A stretch of DNA of 64,000 bases. It comes from Tetrahymena thermophila SB210 (lineage: Eukaryota; Ciliophora; Oligohymenophorea; Hymenostomatida; Tetrahymenidae). Location: contig NW_002476209.1 of NCBI RefSeq assembly GCF_000189635.1, forward strand, positions 1-64,000, in the 5' to 3' direction. Under the pieces are notes generated by a model. That model was not told where the DNA came from and made no database searches. It worked only from the letters and a program-made list of their open reading frames with translations. Positions 37,560 through 49,174 of the stretch are shown piece after piece (position 1 is the first letter of the stretch; every line of letters starts with the position of its first letter). The position numbers were made by a program, and so were the translations under genes.

Positions 37560-38582
37560 ATGTAAGACTATGATTAAAAGCCAGGAATAATTTCTTTGCT
37601 GGTTGTTTGCTCTGCATCATTTTTATCAACTTTATATATCATAATCTACTATTTTCTTAATAGAAAGCAAATTAGATCATTTTCATTCGATTTAGTTATT
37701 ATGCTTTGCATTAGCGATTTTTTTTACTCTTGTATTGGTTTATCTAGGTCTATTTGGATGCTAATTGATACAGATGCTAATCTAAGTAAAGCAGCATGCT
37801 ACATTTAAGGGATTTTTGTTTAAACATTTACAATCAGCTCATTTATTTGTACTACTAGTATTTCTTATTCTCTTTACTAATCAGTAGTAAAAATGCAACC
37901 AATATACAGGAAATCTGCATTCAAATTATTTTGGAAAAATAACTTTTTATACCCTTTCTTAAGCGGTTTAAGCATTTGCTGTTTTTAATACTATGGCCCT
38001 ATAAAGCCCTTTTCTAACACAATCTGCTATATAAGCGGAGATAATGATTTATAAGTTTAACTAATGATGCTTTTTTACTACTATATACCTTACTTTTTTT
38101 CCTTAACCTTTGATACTGTTCTCATATACCGCATTATTAAATATTATAGAAGTTTGTAAAATGAATATTAAGTTGTCAGTTTTAATGAAATTTTTAAATT
38201 GGCATGCTATCCACTTATACTCTTTCTGTGTTGGCTTCCTGTTATAACATTTCGTATTTTAAAATTTTTTGGAATATAGTCAGAAATGTATATTGAAATA
38301 GGTCATATAAGTGATAATATCATAGGCTGCTTAAATTCACTCTTTTATGTGATTATATCTCTTGATCCTTTTGGATGTTTTAACTATAACAGCACCGATT
38401 CTTCTCAGTCAGATATAAGTTAAAGTATCCTGAAAACTTTTACAGAAAAGCTAAGCAATTAACAATCTAATTGCGAAATATATTAACAAAAATCTGAAAT
38501 ATCTGAAGATTCCAAAATATATTTAAATAATAGTAATACAATAATAGATTCTATTGATATGGATTATTCAAAGTCTGAATGA
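37560..38582 (+). CDS. Seven-transmembrane receptor, cAMP-receptor-like GPCR
   Basis: Intronless 340-residue membrane protein. Seven hydrophobic helices are visible: about residues 8-32, 45-68, 82-110, 128-148, 168-196, 212-236 and 248-268. The N-terminus is only seven residues long and the C-terminal tail of about 70 residues is polar, Ser- and Gln-rich, as in receptors regulated by phosphorylation. Landmarks resemble the slime-mould cAMP-receptor family: an acidic residue in helix 2 (MLCISDFFYS), a Cys at the start of helix 3 (ACYIQGIF) with a partner in the next loop (NTICYISG), and Trp-Leu-Pro in helix 6 (FLCWLPVITFRI). The start is the first ATG, in the context AAAATG. Expected at the cell surface, coupling a ligand to G proteins; ligand unknown. 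A transporter is a less likely alternative. Confidence 0.78.
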
Positions 38583-39174
38583 AAGTTTACAAACATAAAA
38601 TAATTATTCTAAAAATCTAAATAACTTTAAGTAGTAACTCAATCACAAATTTTCCAAACACAAACAAATATAATAGTTTATTCAATATAAATTATTTCTT
38701 TTATTAAATTAAATTTTATATAACTTAAAAATTCCTTGTAATTAATTAATAAACTACTAACCATTTTATCTATAATATTTCAATTAGTCTTGTAAATTTA
38801 AAATATAAAAATTTTATGTTATAATTTTCAATATAGTTAGTGATAAACTTTAAAAATTAAATTAATTTACTTACATTTAATTTTTATTATTGTATTAGTA
38901 GCCATGTTAATTCTTGTAGAATATTTTCTTATGATCTTTTCTATAACCTAATTTATCGATTCTTATGTGTCTATAATAATTTCTAAGAAAAAGGACTTCT
39001 AAATTTTAAACCAATAACCTCTCTTTATTATAAAAATCAGTTTTTACCAGTTTTTTTGTTTAAAAATACACAAAAATTAAATCTTTTTACAAATAAACAA
39101 TAATTTACAATTTAAACAAAATTTAAAAAAAAAAAATCTTTTTATAATAAGAAAAGTTAATAAATAGAAGTAAA
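38583..39174. other. AT-rich spacer
   Basis: 0.6 kb between two plus-strand genes; no feature recognised. Confidence 0.6.
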
Positions 39175-40447
39175 ATGATGATGAATTAGGAAAGTTTATA
39201 AGTATAAAGAAGCTGCTAGACTCACCCTGATTAGGTTATTATGGGTATTTGTTTGAAAACAGATTGCACTTCTCCTAATAGATTAGTTTGCTTTAATTGC
39301 CTGATTTCTGATTCTATACATACAAGTCATTCTTAAAATGTTGTTGCACTTAATCAAATTACTAATGAAGGCAAATGTTTTGGAAACTGGCCTCAAGATG
39401 AAGAAGGTTAGGCTGTTAAGTATTTACTGCAAAGCTTATCAAAAATCAAATCTCATGAAGATATAGATAAAATTTTTAGTGATTTTAAAAAAAAGTTAAA
39501 TACTTAGATTGATATTGTCTAAAGCGATGTTAAGAGAGTATATGATGAATAATATTTACATACCTCTAAGTTTGTAAATAATTTAGAAAAAGAGTACAAC
39601 AACATATACACATTAGGAAGAATAATAGATTTACTGAAGGAATTAGAAAAGGGAAATTTAAACGATTAAGAGTTTTATTTAAATGTAAATAGTTTTCTTG
39701 TGAGCGATGAAAGAAAATCTTAAATGAGCACTCTTAGAGAGATAGTTAAGCAAGAAGGATCGAAGGATTTCCTATCATTTGATTAAAAACTATTCGATGG
39801 CTGTTCAGAAAAATGTATTTAATCTATTAAATAGTTTGGTGATTCCTTTAAATCTGCTTCTAGTTTTAATTCAATAGATCTTGAAATCGCCTAAGTGAAA
39901 TAACCATAAACTGTAACTTTAGCTAAAGATTAAAGTGGTATTAAGTTTACATAAACCTCTCATTCAGTAGTTTATTGGTATGTTTGTTTAAATATTTTAA
40001 TTTTTTGTTTAAACTTATTGAATTATTAATAGTAATAAGCCTCTTAGCTATGGCATGTATAAAATAAAAGTGAGAATGGATTCATACACTTCTGGCTGCT
40101 ATGTAATAGGTTTAGAAAGAGAGGCTAATAAAATTACTTCTAACTATTGGGGTTAAGGATACCCAGCTTGCTGCATTATTTGTAAAGCACAGGATGCTAT
40201 ATCTATGGTAACCAATACAGTTAATGAGTACATAGGTCATCACTTAGTAGCAGGTAAAATTATGAATATAGAGATCTGTCTTAAAAAAAATATATTCACA
40301 ATCGGAGTTGAGGGTACAAATGTAGCTTATCAGTTGAGTAACTTTACTTTTGCAGAAAATGAATAGTGGAGATTGTTTTTTAACAACTATAGTGGAGCAC
40401 CTTGTTCGTTCACTCTTTTGTCTTCTATTTATAGTGAGTTTATCTGA
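39175..40447 (+). CDS. B-box-like zinc-finger protein with C-terminal beta-sandwich-like domain
   Basis: Predicted 405 residues, two exons (39175-39977 and 40033-40447). The start is the first of three consecutive-frame ATGs. Residues 14-52 carry a B-box-like zinc pattern: Cys14, His17, Cys26, Cys31, Cys39, Cys42, His49, His52. A helical/coiled-coil part follows to about residue 210 (KFVNNLEKEYNNIYTLGRII). The C-terminal ~150 residues are strand-rich (KIKVRMDSYTSGCYVIGL, NIFTIGVEGTNVAYQL) and look like a SPRY/concanavalin-type sandwich. This B-box, coiled coil, sandwich order is that of TRIM proteins without the RING finger. Many ciliate genes share it. A protein-binding role is likely; ubiquitin-ligase activity is not supported because no RING is present. 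Confidence 0.75.
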
Positions 40448-41199
40448 GATAAATTTAAAATTAATTTGTTTTTACGAGTTTTATTTTTGTTAAAATATTT
40501 ATGAAAACCAAATAAAAAATATTTTTTTTTGCTATAAGATATATTAATATGATTTTTTTACCAAACATAAGAAAATATTTCAATATTTTCTTTTCATTTA
40601 TCTTTAATTATTTTTGAATGAAGGAAACATTCATTTAACAAATTTATCTTCTACTAATTGTGATATTATCTGAGAAAACTTTAAAATGGAATTTTTTTGA
40701 ATTTTTTTCACTTTAAAAATTTATACATTCCAGATAAAAACACATTGATTTTTGTAATTAAAATATTTTTTTCATTTCATAACCAAAGGTAAAAAATAAT
40801 ATTTAGACAGGTAATATTCTTAATTTTTTTAATATTATTAAAATAAATATTCTTAATTTAACAAATTCTAACTAGGAGAATTTTTAAAGGCTGATTTTGT
40901 AAAATAAGTAAGTAAATAAATAAATAATTAATTCTATTCTTATTTTTTTAACTAATATTAAAAGAAATATTATTAAATAAATATATAACAAATTCTAACT
41001 AGGAGAATTATCAAAGGTTAGTTTTGTAAAATAATAAGTAAGTAAATAAATAAATAATTAATTCTTAAAAATCAACAATTTTGTATCAAATATAAAATTA
41101 ATAGATCTAAAATGATTTTACAGCCTTTAGTTTATTTTTTAAAATATTTTAATATATTAAATTTTTATGTGGAAGCTAGCAGAAGTAATGTTTAATTAA
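40448..41199. other. AT-rich spacer between convergent genes with a spaced repeat
   Basis: 0.75 kb holding the two 3' UTRs and a direct repeat that is annotated separately. No gene seen. Confidence 0.6.
40860..41066. repeat. Spaced direct repeat, two ~77-bp copies 127 bp apart
   Basis: AACAAATTCTAACTAGGAGA at 40860 recurs at 40987. Each copy continues through an AAAGG...TTTTGTAAAATAA core to an AAGTAAGTAAATAAATAAAT tail and TAATTAATTCT. The copies differ by a few substitutions and a three-base insertion, so they are older than the 14.7-kb duplication. Confidence 0.85.
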
Positions 41200-42066
41200 T
41201 CAAACTGAATCAGGGTCATTATTAGGTTCTTAACCTTCTTCACTAGGAGGTTTTTTATAGAGCGTTACACCTTTATTTGCTAAACTATCAGCTAATGAAT
41301 TTTATTCTCTTGGGATATACTTAAAGTTTACATGTTTGAATTAAGTTCTTAGTTATTTGCACTCGCCATTATAGAGTATTAAATTTCTATCTTTTACTCT
41401 GTATAAATTGTTCATTTAATTTATAATTAGTTGAGAATCTCCATAAACATTCAGAAATTCTATTCCTAAACTCAAAGAACTCTTTAATCCATATAAAAGT
41501 GCTAAATATTCAGCTTAATTATTTGTTTTAAAACCTGTGTGAATAGCTTATTAATACAATTTTTAATCGTTGTCAAATATTGCAAACCCGATACCGCTGG
41601 GTCCTGGATTATTCTTTGAAGCTCCATCAAAAAATAAAAAGTATTGAGATGTTTTAATAATTTTTTAAGCAGCCTTTTATATCAAAGTTTCATTTTCGGT
41701 GTAATACTTATATAGATTTTTAGTTTATTTTAAAAATTACTATAAGCCTTCATCTTCTTATATTTTTTTAAATTCAGGGCTTTCCTGATCAATTTTTCCT
41801 TTTTTAAATTGCTTTAATACTTCTGATCCCTCTACAATCTATTCTTTTGTATCATGCACTTTCATGTATACTTTTTGTTTGGCCATATCTATTGGATAGT
41901 TGTTTTCTTTTATGAATTATAAGGCTAAATCTTCGCTCTAGAAGGCTTTAATTTCATGATGTGGATATAGCTTGGTGTATTTATCTAAAGTTTTTTGGGT
42001 TTTGATCAAACGGACACTTTTTACAAGCAGTCCATTTTTAATCATAAATACAAACTAAGTTTTCAT
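41200..42066 (-). CDS. Type I ribonuclease H (RVT_3-like) with N-terminal hybrid-binding-like region
   Basis: Intronless 288-residue protein that should cleave the RNA strand of RNA-DNA hybrids. The RNase H fold occupies residues 141-270 with all four metal-binding acids in family context: Asp147 (FFDGASKNNPGPSG), Glu186 (NNQAEYLALL), Asp210 (VYGDSQLIINQ) and Asp260 (NSLADSLANKG). The N-terminal ~55 residues (ending AFQSEDLALQFIKE) resemble a weak viroplasmin/hybrid-binding domain, joined by a charged linker of about 80 residues. The wording of the core is closer to the plant and retroelement-derived RNase H group than to classical cellular RNase HI. It is nevertheless intact, and no reverse transcriptase is adjacent, so a domesticated or cellular enzyme is likely. 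Tandem with the downstream minus-strand ligase gene. Confidence 0.9.
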
Positions 42067-42740
42067 CTATTGAAAAATATATTTTTATTTATTTATTTGT
42101 ATTGCCTTTTAGTTTCTAGAAAATCTGAAATTTGTTTTCAAAAAATTAAGAAATTTTATTCTTTTTTATGATGAAAAAAACTTAATAAATTTAATTTTGA
42201 TTTAACAATAACCTTTTAAATATTTAGAGGTATTTTTATTAAAATGTTTTAATTTTATGTTGTATTTAATGAATATTTTTCTTGAAAAGCTTTGAATTTA
42301 TTGTGTGATTTTTTCAAATAACTCTAAATTTTATCAATAAGAAATTATTATAAGAAATAAATAGAATTGAGAATAGAAAATGTGTTTAAAATTTATTATA
42401 AATGTATATTTAGTAAATTGGAATTGAAGAATTAAAATGGTAAGAAAGAAGACAAGCATCCTACGATAACATATTATTAAAAATGCAAGCAAGCTTTAGG
42501 CAAGATTGGATGTAACATATTGTAATAAATTAGTAATTTTAAGAAATTTATTTTATAGAGTGATCAAATCATTCATATTCTATAGTGAAATGAATTTGAA
42601 CAGCTGTTTAAATTGTTATCACATATACATAATCTTTGATTTAAGCTAATGAAATCATAAAGACTAAAGACATTTTATGATAAGGGATGCTTCGTAGTCA
42701 TTCTGTTAATATTAGATTTTGATAAAGAGATTCAACATTC
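42067..42740. other. Spacer between two minus-strand genes
   Basis: 0.67 kb of mostly AT-rich DNA between the RNase H start and the succinyl-CoA ligase stop. The only frame of note is the small plus-strand one at 42437-42652, listed separately with low confidence. Confidence 0.6.
42437..42652 (+). CDS. Possible small ORF (71 aa), doubtful
   Basis: ATG in a good ciliate context (AAAATGG) followed by 71 open codons to TGA in the ciliate code. The first 35 residues (MVRKKTSILRQHIIKNASK and on) look protein-like, basic and mixed; the rest is spacer-like (Phe/Ile/Tyr/Asn). It is on the opposite strand to both neighbours, whose spacer it fills. It may be a chance frame, since TGA-only frames of this length are common by chance. 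No family recognised. Confidence 0.22.
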
Positions 42741-45053
42741 TCAATGTCTTCCGGCAAATTCGTTGGCAGTCTTGACAGCGAGTTCAGCAGAGTCACCGAG
42801 GTCCTATCCGACTCTAATTTTAATAGAGGGATTCTTATCGGTGAATTCTAAGAGTAATTTTCTACCAACATCAGCTTAGTTACCAGAGAGACGAACAACC
42901 AAAGGAACTCTCAAAGAAACTAATTAGGCGGCCTTGATAATACCTTCAGCAATGAGCTTGCAAGAAAGGATACCACCGAAAATATTAATAAAGACGGTTT
43001 CGACCTTAGGGTGAGCGTTCAAGATTTCGAAAGCAGTCTTAACTTATTCAACGTTAGCACCACCACCAACATCTAAGAAGTTAGCAGGAGAACCACCACA
43101 TAACTTAATGATATCCATGGTACCCATAGCCAAACCAGCACCGTTAACTAAGCAACCAATGTTACCGTCAAGAGCAACGTAAGCCAAACCAGCTTGGATG
43201 GCCTTTTCTTCATGAGGATCAACATCTTCACTGGCAACGGAGTTCTTTCTTAATTGAACTAATTCTTATTGTCTGAATTTGGCATTATCATCGATGTTAA
43301 TCTTAGCATCAACGCAGTAAAGCTTGTCCTTAGGATCGGTGGCCCAAGGGTTGATTTCAACTTGGGTAGCATCGAGCTTGTTGAACATTTAATAGAGGTT
43401 TTTAATTTGAGTCTTAGCATCTTCAGCGATGTGAGTTAATTATAACTTGGAAATGACAGTATTTAAGTCAGCATCAGTCAAACCAGCAGAAGGGCAGATG
43501 GGTTGAACGATGATGCTTTCAGGGTGAGTTTTAGCAACTTCTTCAATATCAACACCACCGTTAACAGAAGCAACGATAGCGGGTTTTTGAGAGTTTCTAT
43601 CTAAAATGAAAGCTAAGTAGATTTGTCTGACGATGTCAACACCTTCGTGGACTAAGACAGCATCGACTCTCAAACCTAATTTAAAAAAATATTTTTTAAT
43701 GAATTGAAAAAAGTTTTTTTTATTGAAAATAAACTTAAAAATTAAATAATTATTTTAAAGATAGTGTATTGTGTAAATTTGTATTGTATTGCAATGCATA
43801 GAACAACAAATAATATTTTATGACCAACTATTTTAGCTATTAATCTAAAATGTTATAATTTAAATGTTTTTGGATATTAAAACAGATAAATAAATTTTAT
43901 TTGAAACTAATTAGTTTAAGAAAGGCGTTTAAAAAAAATATCTTTTGCATTTTTTGAATATTCTTTAGAATAGTAAAGAAAGTTCAAGATATTGAAGTTT
44001 TATTTGCAATCAATCGATAAAAAAGCAAATAAATAAATCAATCTTTGTCTTTAATTATCAATAAATAATTTATTTCACTTTAATAATAAGGTATTTGTTA
44101 TAGAGCTTTGTTTGATCTTTCTTTTATAATCAAGAATGTTTATGTTTGAATAGAATGATATAATAGTTAGTCATCGTTCTATTATTGGCTTTGCAACAAT
44201 TAGTGATAATATTTAGATTATTAGATAGATAGATACTCTGTATGTATAATTTGTAAATAAGAAAAGAGTATACAAAAAATAAATAAAGTATTCTCTGTTT
44301 CTATTTTCAAAATACAAATAGCTTCTTCTTTTTAATTCTATTTTAAATCCATTTATGTATTTAACTTATCCTAATCTTTACGCTTTCACTTACTTGTAAT
44401 AATAAAAAATACACTTTTTGTCTTTTTATTTTGATTTCTTTAAAATAATTATGCATGTATGCATATCCATGTTTTCAACTGAAAATTCATATCTATATAT
44501 ATTTAAAACAAAATCATACCAGCCTTGGGGGTTTGGTGAGTGATGAGGTTATAACCAATCATTTACTTAGTGTAGGTTTCAACTTCTTGAGGAGTCTTAA
44601 GAACTTTAACACCACCCTTTAAACCAGAAGTCAAGTGACCTTTTAATTAATTTAATAATGATTAAGCCCATTTTTGGAAGAACAAAAATAGAATATATGA
44701 AAAAAAATCAAAGATAATGCAAATTTTCATTAGCAGATTGAAATCTTTATCACGATTTCAATAGGCAAGCTAGGAAATGTTTAAAATTTGCTTTGTAAAT
44801 TAATTGCTTTTCTTTTACCTTTTCCTCTACCACCAGCATGGACTTAAGCCTTAAGAATAAGACCACCAGTTGGGTCAAGGGGTTCAGCGACTTTTCTTGC
44901 TTATTCAGGAGTCAAAGCGATATCACCCTTTTAGACTCTGATATTGAACTTTCTCATGATATCCTTAGATTAATATTCATGCAAATCAAAGAATCTTTTG
45001 CAAGTGTTTTAGAGTTGAACGGTCTTGCCGAAGTTGAACAATTTAGAGAACAT
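42741..45053 (-). CDS. Succinyl-CoA ligase beta subunit, mitochondrial
   Basis: Predicted 429 residues; exons 45053-44819, 44639-44520, 43675-42741; introns of 179 and 844 bp. With the alpha subunit it converts succinyl-CoA to succinate in the TCA cycle while making ATP or GTP. The first ~20 residues ([16 protein letters not shown], then KRFF) are a plausible mitochondrial presequence. The ATP-grasp start is DLHEYQSKDIM, then [15 protein letters not shown] across intron 1, [44 protein letters not shown] and FINIFGG, all standard family motifs. Codon use is biased and GC-richer than neighbours, as in highly expressed genes. Nucleotide specificity (ADP or GDP) cannot be told. The segment [20 protein letters not shown] replaces the usual KVMVAE... 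wording but is colinear. Confidence 0.96.
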
Positions 45054-47470
45054 TTTTGCTTTTTTATTTGTATTTTTTGCTTTTTATTTAATTAAATGAT
45101 TTATTTATATATATTTAAGAAATAAGATTGTTTTATTTGATTCTTTCACATAAGATTTTATTTTCTTAATCTTTAATCTTTATTTTTTGTTTTTTCCTCT
45201 TTTCTCATCTACTTATTGATATTTATTTTTTATTTCAATTTTAATAGTTGAGATATAGCATTAATAATTGATGAGAGTAGTCACCAGCATATAAAATATA
45301 AAGATATACATTACTGCCTTAAAGTAGTCCTAATAATTCAATTCAATTCATTCATTCATAATAATAGCTCTAAGAGTTGCACAAGTAGTTAGCAGCTGGC
45401 ACTCTCACCTTCAAAACTCTATATCAAAAATTTTATTCATTCATTCATAATTATTTTGAAACATATCTTTCTTTGATTATTATTTGTTTTCTAATATTTG
45501 TTTTAGGATTCAAAAATGAGTTATATTCGACGCAAATTTCCTCCTTATTATGTAAATCAAATTCTACATATCTTTAAATCTTGCAATTTTCTATTTTTCA
45601 AGGCTTTAATATTTTTAATTATTTAAAAAAAATTATTTTATCCACTTTTTAATTAACTTTATTTATTTTACTAGAAAAAATGAATATTTATTTATTTATT
45701 TGACTAAATTAAGTAGAAGTCTCTAACTAACTTTTTTAATAGATTATCTGAAGAAAATATATCACTTTTCGTTCCCCCAATAATTAGATAGAGTTATAAA
45801 TAAATATAAAGAAAATTTTATTATTATATATTAAAAATCTCAAAAATGCTACTTTAATAAATTTGGTTATTTCTATACTAAACAATTCTATTTGACCATT
45901 AGTAAGTAATTGATAGAATTTATTCTAGTTCTAAAAAAACTTGAAATTTATTTTCAATTTCCTTCGAAGACTACTTTTATTTATTTTTAAATTTATAAGT
46001 GATTATATAAAATATCATCTAAAATAAGATAAAACCACAAAGTCTTAAAATAACTGAATCGTAACAGAAATAAATTATTTGGCTTTGTTTTATAATTTCA
46101 TTGGAGTGGACAAATTTAAGCGATAAATAAAGGAAATCCTACATTTTGTAATCAGCTAAAAAAAAAAGATATTAAAACTCTCTCACTTTTGAAAGATAAA
46201 TTTAACAAAAGATCTTAGATGAGTGTTTAAGTATTTAAATAGTTAATACATTATATTTTTTCTATGTTTTAAAAATTTTTTATTTATTATAAGTTTATTT
46301 TTAGTATTTTTTCTAGAATATAGAATATGTATCTTAAGTTTTATAAAAGCTGTTCCTTTCTTTTATTTTCCTCTGAGATATTTATAAATAGTAAATATAC
46401 TAAGTCACCTATCAAATAATTATATTATAATAGCTAATTTACTGTATTTGTAGCTCTAAACTTTAGAAAACTATTCTTTTGGGTTTTAGATATTTACTTA
46501 CTTACTTCATTCATTTATCTATTCTTTTATCTCATTTTTAAATAATTTTCAGGTTCCAAGCAAGAAAAAATCCCTAATAATATCTAAAAAATTTAAATAC
46601 TTTCTCTTTGGTTTTTGTGATTGAGAAACGAAATAATTTAATGGATTATAAGTAGTTATTATTATAAAATTAAGAAAAATTCGAGTCTTGTTGACTCAAA
46701 AAAATAATATAAACGAGAATAATAAGTAAATAGGTTTTTTCAAAACATGAATAAATCTAATAGTAAAAGATAAAAATTATATATTTCTTTTACTGGGGAA
46801 AATAAATGATACTTTAGTTTTTGCAAATAGTTTTTTGCTTTTACATTCAAATTATAATGAGAGTGAGAGAGAGTGTGAAAAATAGCTAACTAATTAGCTT
46901 GTCAGCTGATTAATACTTTTGAGATTATTTCAAAATAGTAATCAAATAGATTATAAATTTTACACATATACAATTTCTTCGGGAAGTTTTCTATCTTGCG
47001 CGTTTGAATTGTATGTTTTAAATGAATATACTTTAAAAGAATGAAATGTATCTGTATGTATTGTATGAATGTCTATATTTTCCCCACTACCTTGAGATTG
47101 AATGAAAAAGATGTACTCACTCACATATACAAGTCTAATTAATTAATATTAATTAAATAATCTCTACTCATAATTTTTATGAATAAAATAAAAGTGTTTC
47201 TTATATTAAATGAATGAAATTGATTAATTAATTAACTAATTTATTTATTTATTTGCTAAGGAGATTTTCCTGAAAAAAAGTTAAGCTTCTTTCTAGTCAA
47301 GATAAATTAAAAAAGGTCAATGAATGCATTGATTTTTTGTTAAAAAAGTAGTAGTGAGTCCCCCAAAAATTATAATTATTTGTTTATCACAAAAATTTCT
47401 AAATTATATTTCTTCACTCAATTAAAAAAATCCCAAATCTCTAAAATTCTTAAATACGCAAATCTTAAAA
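45054..47470. promoter_or_regulatory. Long divergent intergenic region
   Basis: 2.4 kb between two divergent genes (succinyl-CoA ligase and cyclin), so it holds both promoters. It has several GC-richer islands that stand out from spacer background: 45365-45420 (around GTTAGCAGCTGGC), 46850-46915 (GAGTGAGAGAGAGTGTG, then TTGTCAGCTGATTA) and 46978-47000 (CTTCGGGAAG, GCGCG). CTCACTCAC-type repeats occur at 47115. These may be regulatory elements or an untranslated leader of the cyclin gene; I cannot assign them. Confidence 0.45.
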
Positions 47471-48674
47471 ATGCAAAGAAGAGAAATGACCGCTATGACT
47501 CAAAATAAATCTGAAACCCAAGAATCCGTCAAATAGTGTGGTAACTAAAAGGATATCTTGAAGTCAGAAGAAATCATGAGTCAAAATCCCATGTTGGACA
47601 ATACCTCTGATGGTGAAAAAGTTGAAAAATCAATCAACTTACAAGCCATAGCCGAATATCTCGAGCAAATTGCTCGTTAATAGGATGCTGAATAAGCTGT
47701 TCCTCACCCAACATTCGCTGCTAAAAAATTGCCTCCCATCTCCATTATGGACTACTTAAAGAGACTCCAAAAATTCACCGATTGCTCAAATGCTAATTTC
47801 GTATTAGCTTTGATTTATATCGAGAGACTCCAAGAAAGTATGGGAGAGATTCTTTTGAATTCATACACCATCTTGAGGTAAAAGAGGATTCATTCTGCAA
47901 AAAATCCACATATAACTCCTATATAAAATCAATTCGTTGCAAAAAATATTTCCACACTATAAAAAAAAAATCAAAAAAATGCGCGAATTTTCCCTTCAAA
48001 ATATGAAGGAGGGGGTTAAAAGTGGTAGCCAACATAATCGAATGAAAAAGAGAAATATAACGGTCCAATTCTCACTTGAAAATTGCAAAGAAACAAATTT
48101 TTTCTTAAATGCAATTCAAGATACGAAAAATAAGAGATGATGGGTAACAAAAAGCAAAGTCTTTATAAATGTTTACATCAATCACCTTCCTTATTTATTT
48201 GAGAAAGAAATGAAACTCGAAACAAAACAAAAAAAATCAAATAATGAACGAGCAGGACGTTCCTGTAATAGAAAATTACAATTTGATTTAAAACGATGTT
48301 TCAAATAAAAGGATCGCTTTCCTTCTTCATGAAGATGGATATCACGAAAACCTTTCAAAATTTTTACTTTATTTTTAAATTAATATTTTTATGGAAAGAT
48401 ACGAATACTTTTGAGATAAAAAGATAGATATAATATTTCCCTTCAAATTATTAATTTTGTTTTCTTTTTTATTAGATTAATTTTGGCCTCTACTATCATC
48501 GCTATCAAATACAACTACGACTAAACCTTGAAGAACGACTACTACGCCAAGATTGGAGGAGTCAAGAAGGAGGAACTTAACGAACTCGAAGCTGCTTTCT
48601 GCGAAATGATGGACTTCAGATTATACGTTAGTGACGAAACCTTTGAAAACTACGTTAACCAATTCTCTTTCTGA
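47471..48674 (+). CDS. PHO80-like (P/U-type) cyclin
   Basis: Predicted 201 residues; exon 1 47471-47877, exon 2 48476-48674, joined in phase 2 across a 598-bp intron. The cyclin box starts near residue 80: PPISIMDYLKRLQKFTDCSN, ALIYIERLQES, LNSYTILR|LILASTIIAIKYNYD across the splice, then YAKIGGVKKEELNELEAAFC and FRLYVSDETFENY. The K-x-G-G-V/I...EELNxLE wording is diagnostic of the PHO80/cyclin P family, which bind and activate CDK-type kinases; exon 2 ends the box and the protein stops soon after, the usual compact form. The preceding ~75 residues are polar. The intron is long and unusually complex for this genome (see findings). CDK partner unknown. Confidence 0.9.
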
Positions 48675-49174
48675 AAAAAGTGAGATTTCTGAATGATATG
48701 CTATTTATAGTGTTCTTTCAATTTCGATTCTTTTTACGAAAGTTAATTTGTAAAAAATACTAACCAATTTTCCTCCTTATCCTCTATATCAAGATGGTTG
48801 AATGATTTACGCTAAATAATAACGAAGCCTGACATACAAAGAGAACCTGAAAAGAAGAAAATCAAGAACCTTCTTGTGATTTTCTCACTCTTACTTACCA
48901 CAACAAACTAATTAATGAGCCCTCTATTAGTTCAAGTTAGAAAGACCTAAAAGACAAATTGCCTAGTAGCTATTTTAAGGATCTGCCCTCGAATCTGCTC
49001 AAGTGAATGTTCTGCTTAATTTTTTTTAAGAATTAAATTAAAAAATGTGCACAAACCCTCTCTCTCTCACTCTCTCACTCTCATTCTTTGCATGGATTTG
49101 CGTGTTTAGCTCCATGAATACTTAACTGCCTGTTACATGAACAGTTTTATATATTGTTTGTAACTTTTTATTAA

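Noticed and set aside
44838..45095. Plus-strand frame of 85 codons
   Set aside because: Antisense shadow of exon 1 of the succinyl-CoA ligase beta gene.
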